From contig CM046870.1 in NCBI GenBank assembly GCA_025617745.1, forward strand, positions 6,821,618 to 6,885,617: a stretch of DNA of 64,000 bases, read 5' to 3'. The stretch comes from Heliocidaris erythrogramma (taxonomy: Eukaryota > Echinodermata > Echinoidea > Camarodonta > Echinometridae). The translations under genes were made by a program, and so were the position numbers. Positions 23,242 to 33,589 of this stretch are shown piece by piece (the stretch's first letter is position 1; the number at the start of each line of letters is the position of its first letter). Below the pieces are notes generated by a model. That model was not told where the DNA came from, ran no database searches, and was given only the letters and a program-made list of their open reading frames with translations.

Positions 23242-24389
23242 TTTTTTTTTTTTTTTTACCTCCCCCCCCCCCCCCAATTCTCTCATCATATTTTCAGACA
23301 CGTTTAACTCCCCCCTTAGTCTTAGAGCATAGAAATTTGCCAAAGCAACACAGCTTTGCCCTCAAGCCTCAAACCTAGCCACCACCTTTTTTCTATTAAA
23401 CCCCAGACAGCAAAAAACATGACCCTGAATGGTTTTGAAAAAGGTTGGTTTTTAGTCTTCAGCTTGGAGTAGGTTGGGATGCAATTTCCCTTTTCCACAT
23501 TCTGTCTCTATTTTTCTTTTGCGCTCTTTCCTCATTTCGCTAGTCGGATGATGGGTGGGGGCACTTTGATCCAGTGCTCCCCGCAGCTATACGCTATTAT
23601 GTCTTCTCTGGAATTCGAAGCAAATAGAATCCGTACTTATGAATAGTAAAACTAAATAATTTTTTAATCTTCAAGACAGCGTTGATTTCAAGGATTCGAA
23701 GATCTTGTACAATCAAAGAATCAAAGAATCAAAGAATGCTTTTATGACGCCAATTAAAGCTATTCCCTCATGTAATTTCAGGATCGTGTTGGTCAAATTT
23801 ATCAATGGTAATTTTATACTATTTTTTTCATTAAAGAAAAAAATGAATATGATGCAAGTCATTTCTTTTTCACAATTTTTCTACCATGATATTTTGGTTT
23901 GTTTTGTAGTGTAGAGACGGTTGTCCATATTCATTTGATGCTTGTGGAAGATTTGTCTCACACGTCAATATTTGCAGGCCGTTCTCACTAGTTTCCATCC
24001 ACAGACAAAACCGTCGTGTGTATGTGTATAATATAATAAAACAAGATATAAGTTCTGCTTCAGAATTGTAAATGTAGAGATGAGTATAGCAAACAAGTGT
24101 CATATGAAAGGGCAAAAAATGAACTTTCTAGAAATTATCTCTTTTTAAGATATCTTTGGCCAAACGACTTTGTGGTACCCCTATTTCCTATAATTATGGT
24201 CTTTATTCACTCATGCGTGAAGTATGTATCATAATGAGTGGCATCAAATGAAAGAAGAGGTTCCAAGCTTTACAATTATGTGTCATTTATTAATCATAAT
24301 TGTGATTAAGATATGGTTAAAACATCAATAAATCTCGGTTTCGTTTTTTTTCTGGGACGCACTGTATAAATATATATCTCTATACAGTA
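23242..24389. other. Intergenic sequence with homopolymer runs
   Basis: A T-run and C-run (23242-23275) follow the tRNA. No supported coding region. Bases 24120-24370 look like a repeat end (GGGACGCACTGTA). Confidence 0.35.
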
Positions 24390-24540
24390 TATATAAGCAG
24401 TGTTGTAGTGGTAAATATTTTTTTGGGTATACTCCCTTATACTGATAGCTCAATCCTCAGAACACCAAGTTAGGACGAGGCAATGAACCGTGCTGTGGTG
24501 GTGATTCACAAACACAATAACCCCCGTGACCTGACAAGAA

Positions 24541-24605
24541 AACACACACACACTCACCCTCACACCCACACACATCGTCACACACACACACACACACACA
24601 CACTC
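24541..24605 (+). repeat. (CA)n microsatellite
   Basis: Interrupted CA/CACT repeats, inside the hAT-like element. The open frame across it is spurious. Confidence 0.85.
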
Positions 24606-24879
24606 ACATACTGGCTCACATGCAACCCCCCCCCCCCCGAGTGCCCAAACCTATCTACGTCAGCGAGGGAGCAAAGCGACCGAGCGGCAAATTTTTCAAT
24701 TTTTAACCCTAAAAAAACGCAATTTCTTGTGCATTTTACCCAGGAAATTTTGCAATTAAGCGGTAGAGAAGCTCGAATTTTATGCATTGATAAGCGGTTT
24801 TCTATTCACTCACTTCTACAATCAGGAGCAAAACTAACGAAAACCCTGAAAGGCTTGAGAAAGAGTCGAGAAATTCAGC

Positions 24880-25145
24880 AAGGGTACCTGAAGTTCAGAT
24901 TTCTTTCAAAAGTTGAACCTTTGCAAATGCTGTTTTATACACTTTATTTATCTTACATCGGGGGCGCAATATTTAGCAGGAGTCATATGACACATACATG
25001 ATATATCGAGCAAAGCAATTACATCTTTATTTTTTTCAAATTTTGAACCCTTTAAGCTATTTAAGAACAATATAGGCCTACTGGGGGCGCGAAATTACGA
25101 GATCCTGAAATATAATAATTATGCGAGGGAGCAAAGCGACCGAGC
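24880..25145 (+). repeat. Dispersed repeat, copy 1
   Basis: Matches 52665-52925 in reverse complement (shared AACCCTTTAAGCTATTTAAG, GGGGGCGCAATATTT and GAGCAAAGCAATTACATC). The GCGAGGGAGCAAAGCGACCG motif occurs near both 24665 and 25118. Non-coding. Confidence 0.65.
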
Positions 25146-25369
25146 TTTCGAAAATTTTCGCATTTCAAACCTTCAAAAACTAGATTTTTAGTGCATTAAC
25201 AGGCCATTACCCCACCCCATATTTTGGGGGGATATATACCCCTACCGCCCCCCCCCTCCAGGGATCGACACCCACTGGTGGGGGGCCAGACGTGAAGGAT
25301 CCAACCGTACAGCCAGGATGTCATTTTAGGGGGCGGTTGTGAGCACGCGAAGAGTGCGAAATTGGTGCG

Positions 25370-26135
25370 TGCTCCCAAGGAGGTGGGTGCAGGGAGGGGG
25401 AAGATTCCCCCCTTCCGTGCGAAGCGCGAAAGCTCTGACGTTTTATAGCAAATTTGAGAGAAAGATAACTGCTCGTAGCACCCCCTTTTTTTTAGGGGAA
25501 AAGGTATTTCGAGGTCCGGACTGCTTTTCAGTTATTTGGGCGTAATACTGCACTGCAACAGGGATGGGCGCAGGGAGGGGGGGGGGGGGGGTTCCCCCTT
25601 TCCGCACGAAGCGCGAAAGCTCTGATATTTTAGCAAATTTGAGAGAAAGATAACGGCTTGTAGCAAACAAAGGCGGAAAGTTATAGTTGGACGAACCCAC
25701 TGCTTTTTCAATTATTTGGAGCAATATTGCACGGTATGTAATAGGGGTGGGTGCAGGAAGGAGGAGTTTCCCTCCTTCCCGCGCGAAGCGCGAAAGCTGT
25801 AACGTTTTAGCACCTTTTTAGGTGAAATGTTAGTTCGACGCCCTGGCTGCTTTTCAGTTATTTTGGACGTAATACTGCACTGTAACAAGGATGGGTGCAG
25901 GGAGTGGGAGTTTCCCCCTTCCCGCGCGAAGCGCGAAAGCTCTGACGTTTTAACAAATTTAAGAGAAAGAAAACGGATTATAGCAAACAATTTGTTTAGG
26001 CGGAAAGTTATAGTTCGACGCCATGACTGCTTTTCAGTTATTAGGACGCAATACTGCACTGTATGTGACAGGGGTTTGTGCAGGAGAGGAGAGTTATTTC
26101 CCCCTTCCCGCGCGAAGCGCGAAAACTCTCTCACT
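25370..26135 (+). repeat. Tandem array of about 180-bp units (four to five copies)
   Basis: Each unit contains GGGTGCAGGGAG, CCCTTCCCGCGCGAAGCGCG, AAAGCTCTGACGTTTTA, TTTGAGAGAAAGATAAC and GACTGCTTTTCAGTTATTTG in this order. Starts lie near 25382, 25563, 25746, 25890 and 26073; the unit at 25746-25889 has a deletion. The frames crossing it are by-products. Confidence 0.75.
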
Positions 26136-27179
26136 TCTCCCGCTTTTTCGCTCTCGCTTTTTTTTTTAGTGGCTGAATAGGGGGGGGGGGCATGGCCCCC
26201 TTGTGCCCCCCTGTCTACGCCAGTGGTTGTTATTAGTTATGCATTAGTTGTAGAAGTGAATGCAAGTAGTAAGTTTGTAGTTTAGACAGTGTAACATTGA
26301 CAGTGCCCTGATTATAAACACGATTTCAAAGGCATCTTTTTCACAATAAATATCACATCAAAATATAATTAAATCTTAGTTTTTGCAAAAGGCATCAAGC
26401 ATTAGTGAGGGTTAGTGAGTCGTATTTTCAGACCAATCATTGCATCAACCATATATGTCTAAAATGCACAAACTAATCCAAATATTATCAAACCGTTGTC
26501 ATAATAATGATTTTCTAGTTCTAGTTTCTGCAAATTCTCATCACCTGTAAAGGTTGTGCTATCATAAAGTGTATGAGGTAATTATTTAATTGTTACTACA
26601 GATTTTTATAAAACACATTGTCACTTCCAAACGTCTTGTTTGTTAAAGAGGCAATGTACAAGTGCACAACATCTTTACTCATTTCATACATTTTGTTGGG
26701 AGCTTGAGCAAAATATTCATGAAGAAACATACCCAATGTTAATAACATTTTTTTTAAAACTTTTTTTTTGATGTGCAAACAGTGCAGTTTTGGTAATTGA
26801 ACACAATGAACTGTTTAACAATAATTAACTACAACTGAGTTGTGCTTTTTGAGACCTGAATTCGTTTTAGAAGTGCAAAGATGAGTATAGATTTGAAGTT
26901 CATACAATGCAACGTTCACATTACCCTGATTATACACGCACATCCAAAAGTATTTGGATATTTTACTGAGGAAAACTGCAGAGAAACAACATATGAACAC
27001 AATATATTTGTTTAGAATTGTTCTTTGAAATAAATCCCTCAAAAAGTTCTGCAATTCTAAGTGCTTATGCAACAAAAATATAGGGCCTATGCATAGGGAT
27101 GTTGCACCCACAATTTTCCTCAAACTTCAAAGGCTGAAATTCCTTAGTTGGTCCTGGGACCTGGCCACTGCACGAAATC

Positions 27180-27420
27180 AGCTCCGCCTCCTTTGGCCTT
27201 GAAGTTGAACATTGTATATTTTGTACGGCGCATGAGCCATGATGATGGCCTGGCGGCTATAGGACTAGCATAATTATAGCCAGCTCGCGCCTAGCCTAGC
27301 AGCTAGCCTCGCACTTGCTACCTAGCCGCGCCGGCCAGTGGCTTCGGGCTGGGCACACGCCGTCGCGTCCGCCACATGCACATCACACGCGCGCCGCGGG
27401 CCCGGCCGGATATGGATCGG
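27180..27420. other. GC- and CpG-rich block inside the hAT-like element
   Basis: A sharply GC-rich stretch (GCGCGCCGCGGGCCCGGCCGG) in an AT-rich region. It could be an old promoter of the transposon or a captured host promoter. No open frame of note. Confidence 0.35.
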
Positions 27421-27996
27421 ATGTACGTAAAAAATAATACGCAATCATACTGCAATACGTACGTTTGATTTGTCAAAAGTTTGTCGAGTATATGGATCGC
27501 CAACACAAATTAATTCTGTGGAACACAACTCAGAGTATGAATTTCGACGATTTTTCATAAATTTCATACAATTCTTCTTTTTTTCCTATATTTATTTATT
27601 TTTTAATTTTAAAACCTGATAATTTCTTTTAAGTATACGCGCGTATACCCGAAAAAGTCCAATTTCTTTTTTACGTATACGGCGTATACAAGCGTATACG
27701 CTCCACTACACCACTGTATATAAGTCTATCTCCTACGGCGAGGCGAATCCCAACAATGCGGTTTGAGTCCGTCACAATAGAAATTCGACGTTAAAGCGAA
27801 GGCGAACGTGCATTTATGCGAATTTCAATTCAATTAAATTAAATTCAAATTTATTTTCCACTTCCATAGAAATCACAACATTTCATGAGTAACAAAAAAT
27901 GGAACAAAACATTCCACAATTTAGGACCATCATAGATAAAAGTGTTTTTTGCGAAAGGAAGTTCGAAGTAATGGCAAATGATACTCTTCTGATTGT

Positions 27997-28410
27997 CTAG
28001 TTGAATGTTGGTGAAAAGAACGATTTATAAAAAAACATATTATTAAAATAATTTGGCAGCAAATCATTAGTATATGTGTACATAAATTGACCTAATTGAA
28101 GCAAATATAAATCTTTTACTTTCAGAATATTACTATCATAAAACAACGGATCAGTGTGTGCACGAAAATTTGCCTGGCAAATAATTCTAACTGCTCTCTT
28201 TTGCAACAATAAAAGTTTGTCCAAAATGGTGTGGTGAGCGTTACCCCATGCGAGTAAGCCATAATTCAGATAAGGTAATGTTAATGAATATAATGTTAAT
28301 AATGCTGAAGGTGGGAGTTGTGTCTTAAGTCTATTTAGTATACCAATGTTGCGTGAAATTTTTTTTAGAAATATTATCAATATGAACCTTCCATGAAAGC
28401 TTATTGTCAA
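27997..28410 (-). pseudogene. LINE C-terminal domain fragment
   Basis: Encodes KKISRNIGILNRLKTQLPP, TLYSLTLPYLNYGLLAWGN, LLLLQKRAVRIICQANF and HTDPLFYDSNILKVKDLYLL, the usual region downstream of the reverse transcriptase in CR1/Jockey-like LINEs. It is in a different frame from the reverse transcriptase, so at least one frameshift separates them (near 28411-28450). Confidence 0.75.
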
Positions 28411-28419
28411 TTATTACAC

Positions 28420-29330
28420 CTAGAAACTTAGAATGTGAAACCTTTTCCAAAGGGGTGTCATCAAAAATATATCACCTGGCAAAGAATCAATTGAGTTACT
28501 AAAAAGAATATATTTAGTCTTTTGTAAATTTAAAGACAGCCTATTGGCTCGGATCCATTGAATAATTTTTTTAAATTCAGAATTTACAATTTTAACAAGG
28601 GTATTTGGGTTTGTATGTGAAAAGAACAAATTGGTATCATCAGCGAATAATATAAAAGACGCAATATCTGACGATCTATAAAAATCATTGATATAGATTA
28701 TGAACAAAAGCGGGCCCAGCAAACTACCTTGAGGAACCCCACAATTAATATTTCGTAATTCAGAAGTGTGACCATCCAGAAATACAAATTGTTTCCTATC
28801 GGAAAGGTAACTCCTGAACCACTCCAAGGCCTTCCCACGTATACCATAATGAGAAAGTTTATGAAGCAAAATATCATGGTTAATCGTGTCGAAGGCCTTG
28901 GAGAAGTCCAGAAGTATTCCAACCATATGATTAGAGGAATCGAGAGCATGAGCTACCCTTTCAACAAGTGATAATAAAGCATGACTAGTGCTATGTTTCT
29001 CTCTAAAACCAAATTGATAATCACAAAAAATATCATGATCTTTCAAAAAAGCAATTGTTCTTTTATATACAAGTTTTTCTAAAACCTTCGAAAGAGATGA
29101 TAATAAAGAAATCGGGCGATAATTATTCACATCTTGATTATCACCCTTCTTAAATAGAGGAATGACTTTTGCAATTTTCATAATATTAGGTACTTCTCCA
29201 TTTAAGAAAGACAAATTAAAGATATGAACCAATGGATCTACAATGAAAGGTATTACCCCCTTTAAAATAATGTTATTAATATTATCAAAACCAGAACTTT
29301 TCTTATTATTCAAATGAGATACAATATCTA
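28420..29330 (-). pseudogene. LINE reverse transcriptase region
   Basis: Conserved reverse transcriptase blocks are plain: NNKKSSGFDNI, KVIPLFKKGD, NYRPISLLSSLSKVLEK, QFGFREKHST, GILLDFSKAFDTINHDIL, GVPQGSLLGPLLFIIYIND and FADDTNLF (FADD is the catalytic motif). The frame then departs from the family near 28450 (KRFHILSF). It is continuous in sense with the endonuclease region upstream and the C-terminal fragment downstream, separated by frame breaks. Confidence 0.8.
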
Positions 29331-30660
29331 TTATTTCATATCTGTGAGTTGGAACAAAGAAAATAGAATTTGTAATTGGGGGGGGGGGGGGCTTAAAAAA
29401 TCAGTGAAAGATTTTTCTGATTGTGGTATATTTTGTGCTAAAGTCTCACCAATCAAAGAAAAATGTGTATTAAAAATATTTACAATCATATCAGAATTAT
29501 CAATCTCAACATTGTCCCTTTTTATTTTAATAATATCATTTTTGTTATTGACTAAATTCATAGCCTGTTTAAGAATTTTCCAAGTATTCTGCATATCACG
29601 TTTATACAACTCTAAGCGATTCACGAAATATTTCTTCTTTTCAAAACGCAAAATTCTAATCAAAGCATTCTTATATGAAGTATATTTAATTTTGGTTCTA
29701 TCTGTAAAATCTGATTTATACTTGTAGTACAACTTATTCTTTTTATTAATACATCTTAGAAGAGATTTCGATATCCAGGGAAGTCTAGGGGTAATTTTAT
29801 AATTATTTACTTTATCTCTTTTTAAGGGAATACATGCATCTAACTCTTCATTAAGGATATCTAAAAAATTATTGTACGAACTATTTACATCATCAGTGTT
29901 ATAAACATTTGACCAATCAGCGTGCTCTAAACTGGCTCCAAGTTTTGCTATATTCTCGGGGGAAGCTCGACGTATTAATGGACGAGGCCGTACACCGTTG
30001 GCTAAATTTGAAAGTGTAAACTGAGTAAAAATCGGATAATGATCAGATACATCAGAAAGTATAATGTATGAATCAGGATGTGGAATGATATTACTAAAGA
30101 TATTATCAATCAACGTCGCAGAATTATTAGTAACACGAGTGGGCTTAGAAACAAGTGGGAAGAATGAATTAGATAAAAATATTTCCAAAAAATCATGACA
30201 TAAATTATCAGTATCATATTTTAATAAATTGATATTGAAATCACCCATTATAAAACAATCTTTATTATTCATTACCGAATTATTTAAAATATCGGTTAGA
30301 GACGATAAAAAATCTAAAGTATTACTACTTGGGGGTCGATAAATTACTCCAATTATCACATTTTTCCGACCTGGTAATAAAATTTCAATAAAGAGGGATT
30401 CCAAAATATTATTCATTATAGTAATATCATTGCAGACATTGCAAGAATATTTTTTAGAATGATATACACCAACACCATCAAAGTGTTTAATAATACTCCT
30501 AATGTTCAAATGAAATAAAGAAAATGTAACTTTATTATTACTACACATAATGTCTTTGAATTGATTGTTAGTTATGTACTCAGTTAGAGAATTGGCGATA
30601 GTCTCATCATATCGATCATCAGGAAGAGAATTGAACGCTAAATTATTATGTAACGTATCC
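29331..30660 (-). pseudogene. LINE endonuclease region, internally deleted
   Basis: The frame encodes FSLFHLNIRS, then VIIGVIYRPPSS, CFIMGDFNINLLKY, ATLIDNIFSN and DVSDHYPIF, the blocks of an APE-type endonuclease. Between SIIKHFD and GVGVYHSKKY the expected block with the SETW catalytic glutamate is missing, so about 50-60 residues have been lost. A downstream linker runs to a proline run (SPPPPQLQ) where the G-run shifts the frame. The ATG at 30660 is the likely family start; the upstream extension is probably not coding. Confidence 0.7.
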
Positions 30661-30960
30661 ATTTCGAATTTGATAACAAAAGGATGTCGTGACAATATAG
30701 TAATATAACGTACAGTAAAACAAAATGGAAAATTCAAATTTAGTAAAGAGAGAATCGGTCTGCATGGACAACATATTGGTAATAAACGCCAAGAAAATAT
30801 ACACGGATATACATAGACAAACGAAACACAAACATTTAACATTTACGACTAAATTACAAGAGATCTCTGCAGGCTTGGAAAACAAACGATAGACATCAGA
30901 AAAACGTAACAAAGCATTTCAAAGCAACAACATTATCTTGAACTCCCTAATATACATAAA

Positions 30961-31849
30961 GAAGTAAGAAATAGATTATCACTGTCAAACTTTGTCATAA
31001 ATATACGCAACAAACAATGAATATAACAGAAATAATGCATTTTACTTTCAATGTTTCAGAAAAACACAAAAAACCCGTCATTATTAAATAATTATTTACA
31101 CACATGATTTTGATTCAATACAACTGCGCATCGTGGCAAACTATGAGCAAAACATCCCGAAGGCAAAAAAAAAGTAAAAAAAATTACAAACAGCAACAAC
31201 AAAAGCATTCTGCCTCTTCAGAATACTAATGCCCGGTAAGTCACGAGACGCCACCGCGTTAAAATAAGAAAAAAAATGTATCAAGTTATAAGTGTCAATA
31301 TCAACAGTAATACAATCTTTAGAGCATGAATTTAAAATGTTGAAAGGACGACGAGCAAGGTATAAGCCCAGAGCTATGAAAAGGTGGCAAAGCATAACTT
31401 AATTAGAAAACGTGATCTGTAATCAGACAATAGCACAAACTTCTCAATTCCAAACCCATGATCGTGTTTACTCAAGCTTGAAGGTCCTATACAACGGAGA
31501 TGCCAATTCCACAGAACAATAAATACGACAGAAAATAGGACTCAAAAACCCCAAATAATCTGGAACAGTCGAACAAAAGCCTCCATCATAAGAGAAAGCA
31601 ATTAGTTAATTCGAAAGCATTCCCCAACTTTCATTCCAGTGAAAAGGCAGTGTTCACAATTCAAAGTGTACGACAAAACAAAACAAAAACTTATTTGTTT
31701 TTAATATGCTTCCTCTCATGAAAAGACACCCAGCTCAGCTGCCTCAAACATTCCGACCAAACGCAATAAGACTGTAATGTATTTTGAACTATATAGATCA
31801 ATAAATATTTTGAATTTGTCATGTAAGTCATATCACGAGGAGTGTAAAT
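30961..31849. other. Sequence between the LINE and the Ngaro element
   Basis: No supported gene. It may include the LINE 5' UTR, but no 5' boundary or target duplication could be fixed. Confidence 0.3.
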
Positions 31850-32000
31850 ATATATATTTTCAATAGTAGCCAACAAAGCGATTTGCATAAGTGCTTTTTT
31901 GGTGCAGTGGTGCGTGGTGAATAACAAGGTTATTAACTGAAGCAGTCAGTGGGGAATTCACTGACCGAGTTCACCACGCAACAAGACGGACGTTTAGTTT
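31850..32000 (+). repeat. Ngaro A1 split direct repeat
   Basis: Matches 37520-37669 almost perfectly (TTTTCAATAGTAGCCAAC through GACGGACGTTTAGTTTT). Contains the inner palindrome GGGGAATTCACTGACC context and GTGGTGAATAACAAGG. Confidence 0.85.
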
Positions 32001-32063
32001 TTCCGCTCCGGATGCAGCAGCTTTATATGTGTTAACTACTGTTGGTTTAGCTATACATAAACT

Positions 32064-33582
32064 ATGTTAAATCAAGATCCGATAGCTCCTCAAGAGCAGC
32101 CCCAACAATTGACGGCTGCTGTTGTGGGTGAAACCGTCAAGGAAGCAGTTCATTCATTGAAGGAGTACTTTGATGCCTCGATTTCTAGCCTGAAAGACGA
32201 GAACGAGAAGAAGCTAGCGGTGACTTCTCACGAGTTGCAACATATCAAGAGGTCAACGGAGACATCCTTTAAATTTAAAGGAAACCGGGATCAATTTGAG
32301 TTCAATTCTTCTCTATTGGAGAGGCTGGAGTCCGCCGATTCTCTTCTTGGTCAGGGTAAGCAAATTCGTGCGAAAGAGGTCATTTCGGAGGCTGTAGCGG
32401 AGTTAAAAAAGCGGAACAAGCATATTCGCCTTGCGGACAAGTCAGAAGCAGGTTAGTTGGTGGTTGTGCCGGGTTTTAGTTAAATAATATGATCAAGTAT
32501 GTTTTGATAACTATTATAATGATGAAAACGCTGCATATCGGCAGACAAAATGTTCTTTGTCCATCAAGTATTCTTAAAATTGTATAACTGAGGGCATTGA
32601 TGAAGATTATTTTATTCATTATGCTATACTAGCAGGTTGGACGGAAATTTAAGAATATATTAGTGATGACTTGGATTCACACAGCATTCTTAAATATGTA
32701 GTTCATGAAATGCATTCACGGGCATTCGTGTGTTCATTGCTTGTTGTGTTGGCAGCGGCCTGGGAATGTATTGGTGAATTGGACTCAAACAATAGACCTC
32801 TTCACGGGTGTGTTCGTGTTTCGTGCATGGTCTATCAAAAAGTCTAGTTACCAGAAATATTTTCATTTGTAAGCATGTTTTACTTGTTGCTATGTTGGGC
32901 AAGCTTAATTGCCCATATCTCGGGCAAGCCATGATGGTGTCAGAGAGACCCTTCTGTGAAAAATATCCATACTATTGAATACATTGTGAAATGGTCTATT
33001 TTTGAACATTTTCAAAAATGGGTAATTAGGGGCATTCACGAACATTCGTAACATTCACTTATCTTTAAGTTGATAGCAGTACAAGAATATATTAATGATG
33101 GGTATCAAACAATTATTGAGCTTTCTTAAAAATGTGTCATTTAGGGCATTCACGTTAATCCCTTTATTCATAATACTATATCGTTAGGTTGGAAAGCAGT
33201 GGAAGAATATATTAGTGATGACTTGGCTTCAGACTCGGAGGATGAAAAGCGCATCCGCCAAGCCCAAGCCCGGGCCACTAAGAAGCGTAGTGGCAAGTAC
33301 AAGCACCAGTCGTCATCCCCCAGGCCCAAACGCACCCGTTTCATGGATCGTGCTGGTTCTTTTATTGATCATAACCCCTCTGGGTTTCGTGGCTCAAATC
33401 AACCACGTAGTAGATATGCGGTTGGGTATAACCAACACAATTCAGCCTGGCAAGGGTGGTCAGCAGCCGTTGGCCCTAGACCGAACGACCTCTGTTTTGC
33501 TTGCGGCAGAGCCGGGCACTGGAGGAGAAATTGCCCAGGACAAAAACAAACATATAACAAAGGTAGCAGCAACCAAATCTAG
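32064..33582 (+). CDS. Ngaro Gag, two exons joined across 32452-33187
   Basis: Exon 1 (32064-32451) begins at ATG (MLNQDPIAPQEQPQQL) and ends GAAGCAG/GTTAGT. Exon 2 (33188-33582) follows the acceptor TCGTTAG and continues GWKAVEEYISDD in phase. The N-terminal half is helical and charged (SLKEYFDASISSLKDENEKK; FKFKGNRDQFEFNSSLLERL). The C-terminal half is basic (KKRSGKYKHQSSSPRPKRTR) and ends in a CCHC zinc knuckle (CFACGRAGHWRRNC). Gag would package the element RNA. The 736-bp intron holds a decayed duplicate of the exon 2 start. The pol frame overlaps the end in the +1 frame. Confidence 0.75.
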
Positions 33583-33589
33583 CAGCCAC

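Larger units (their letters stand above)
24398..27716. mobile_element. hAT-like DNA transposon, 3.3 kb, non-autonomous or decayed
   Basis: The ends CAGTGTTGTAGTGG (24398) and CCACTACACCACTG (to 27716) are inverted. They are flanked by a perfect 8-bp direct duplication TATATAAG (24390-24397 and 27717-27724), the hAT hallmark. GGGTATACTCCC and GTATACCCG motifs are subterminal. I find no transposase frame. The interior holds a CA microsatellite, a 180-bp tandem array and a GC-rich block. Confidence 0.75.
27830..30960 (-). mobile_element. LINE (CR1/L2/Jockey-like), inactive
   Basis: On the minus strand an endonuclease region, a reverse transcriptase and a C-terminal domain occur in LINE order, with a 3' tail of AATTGAATTG-like repeats at about 27830-27850. 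The 5' limit is uncertain. An internal endonuclease deletion, a frame break at a G-run near 29380-29392 and a second break near 28411-28450 show it is dead. Confidence 0.8.
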
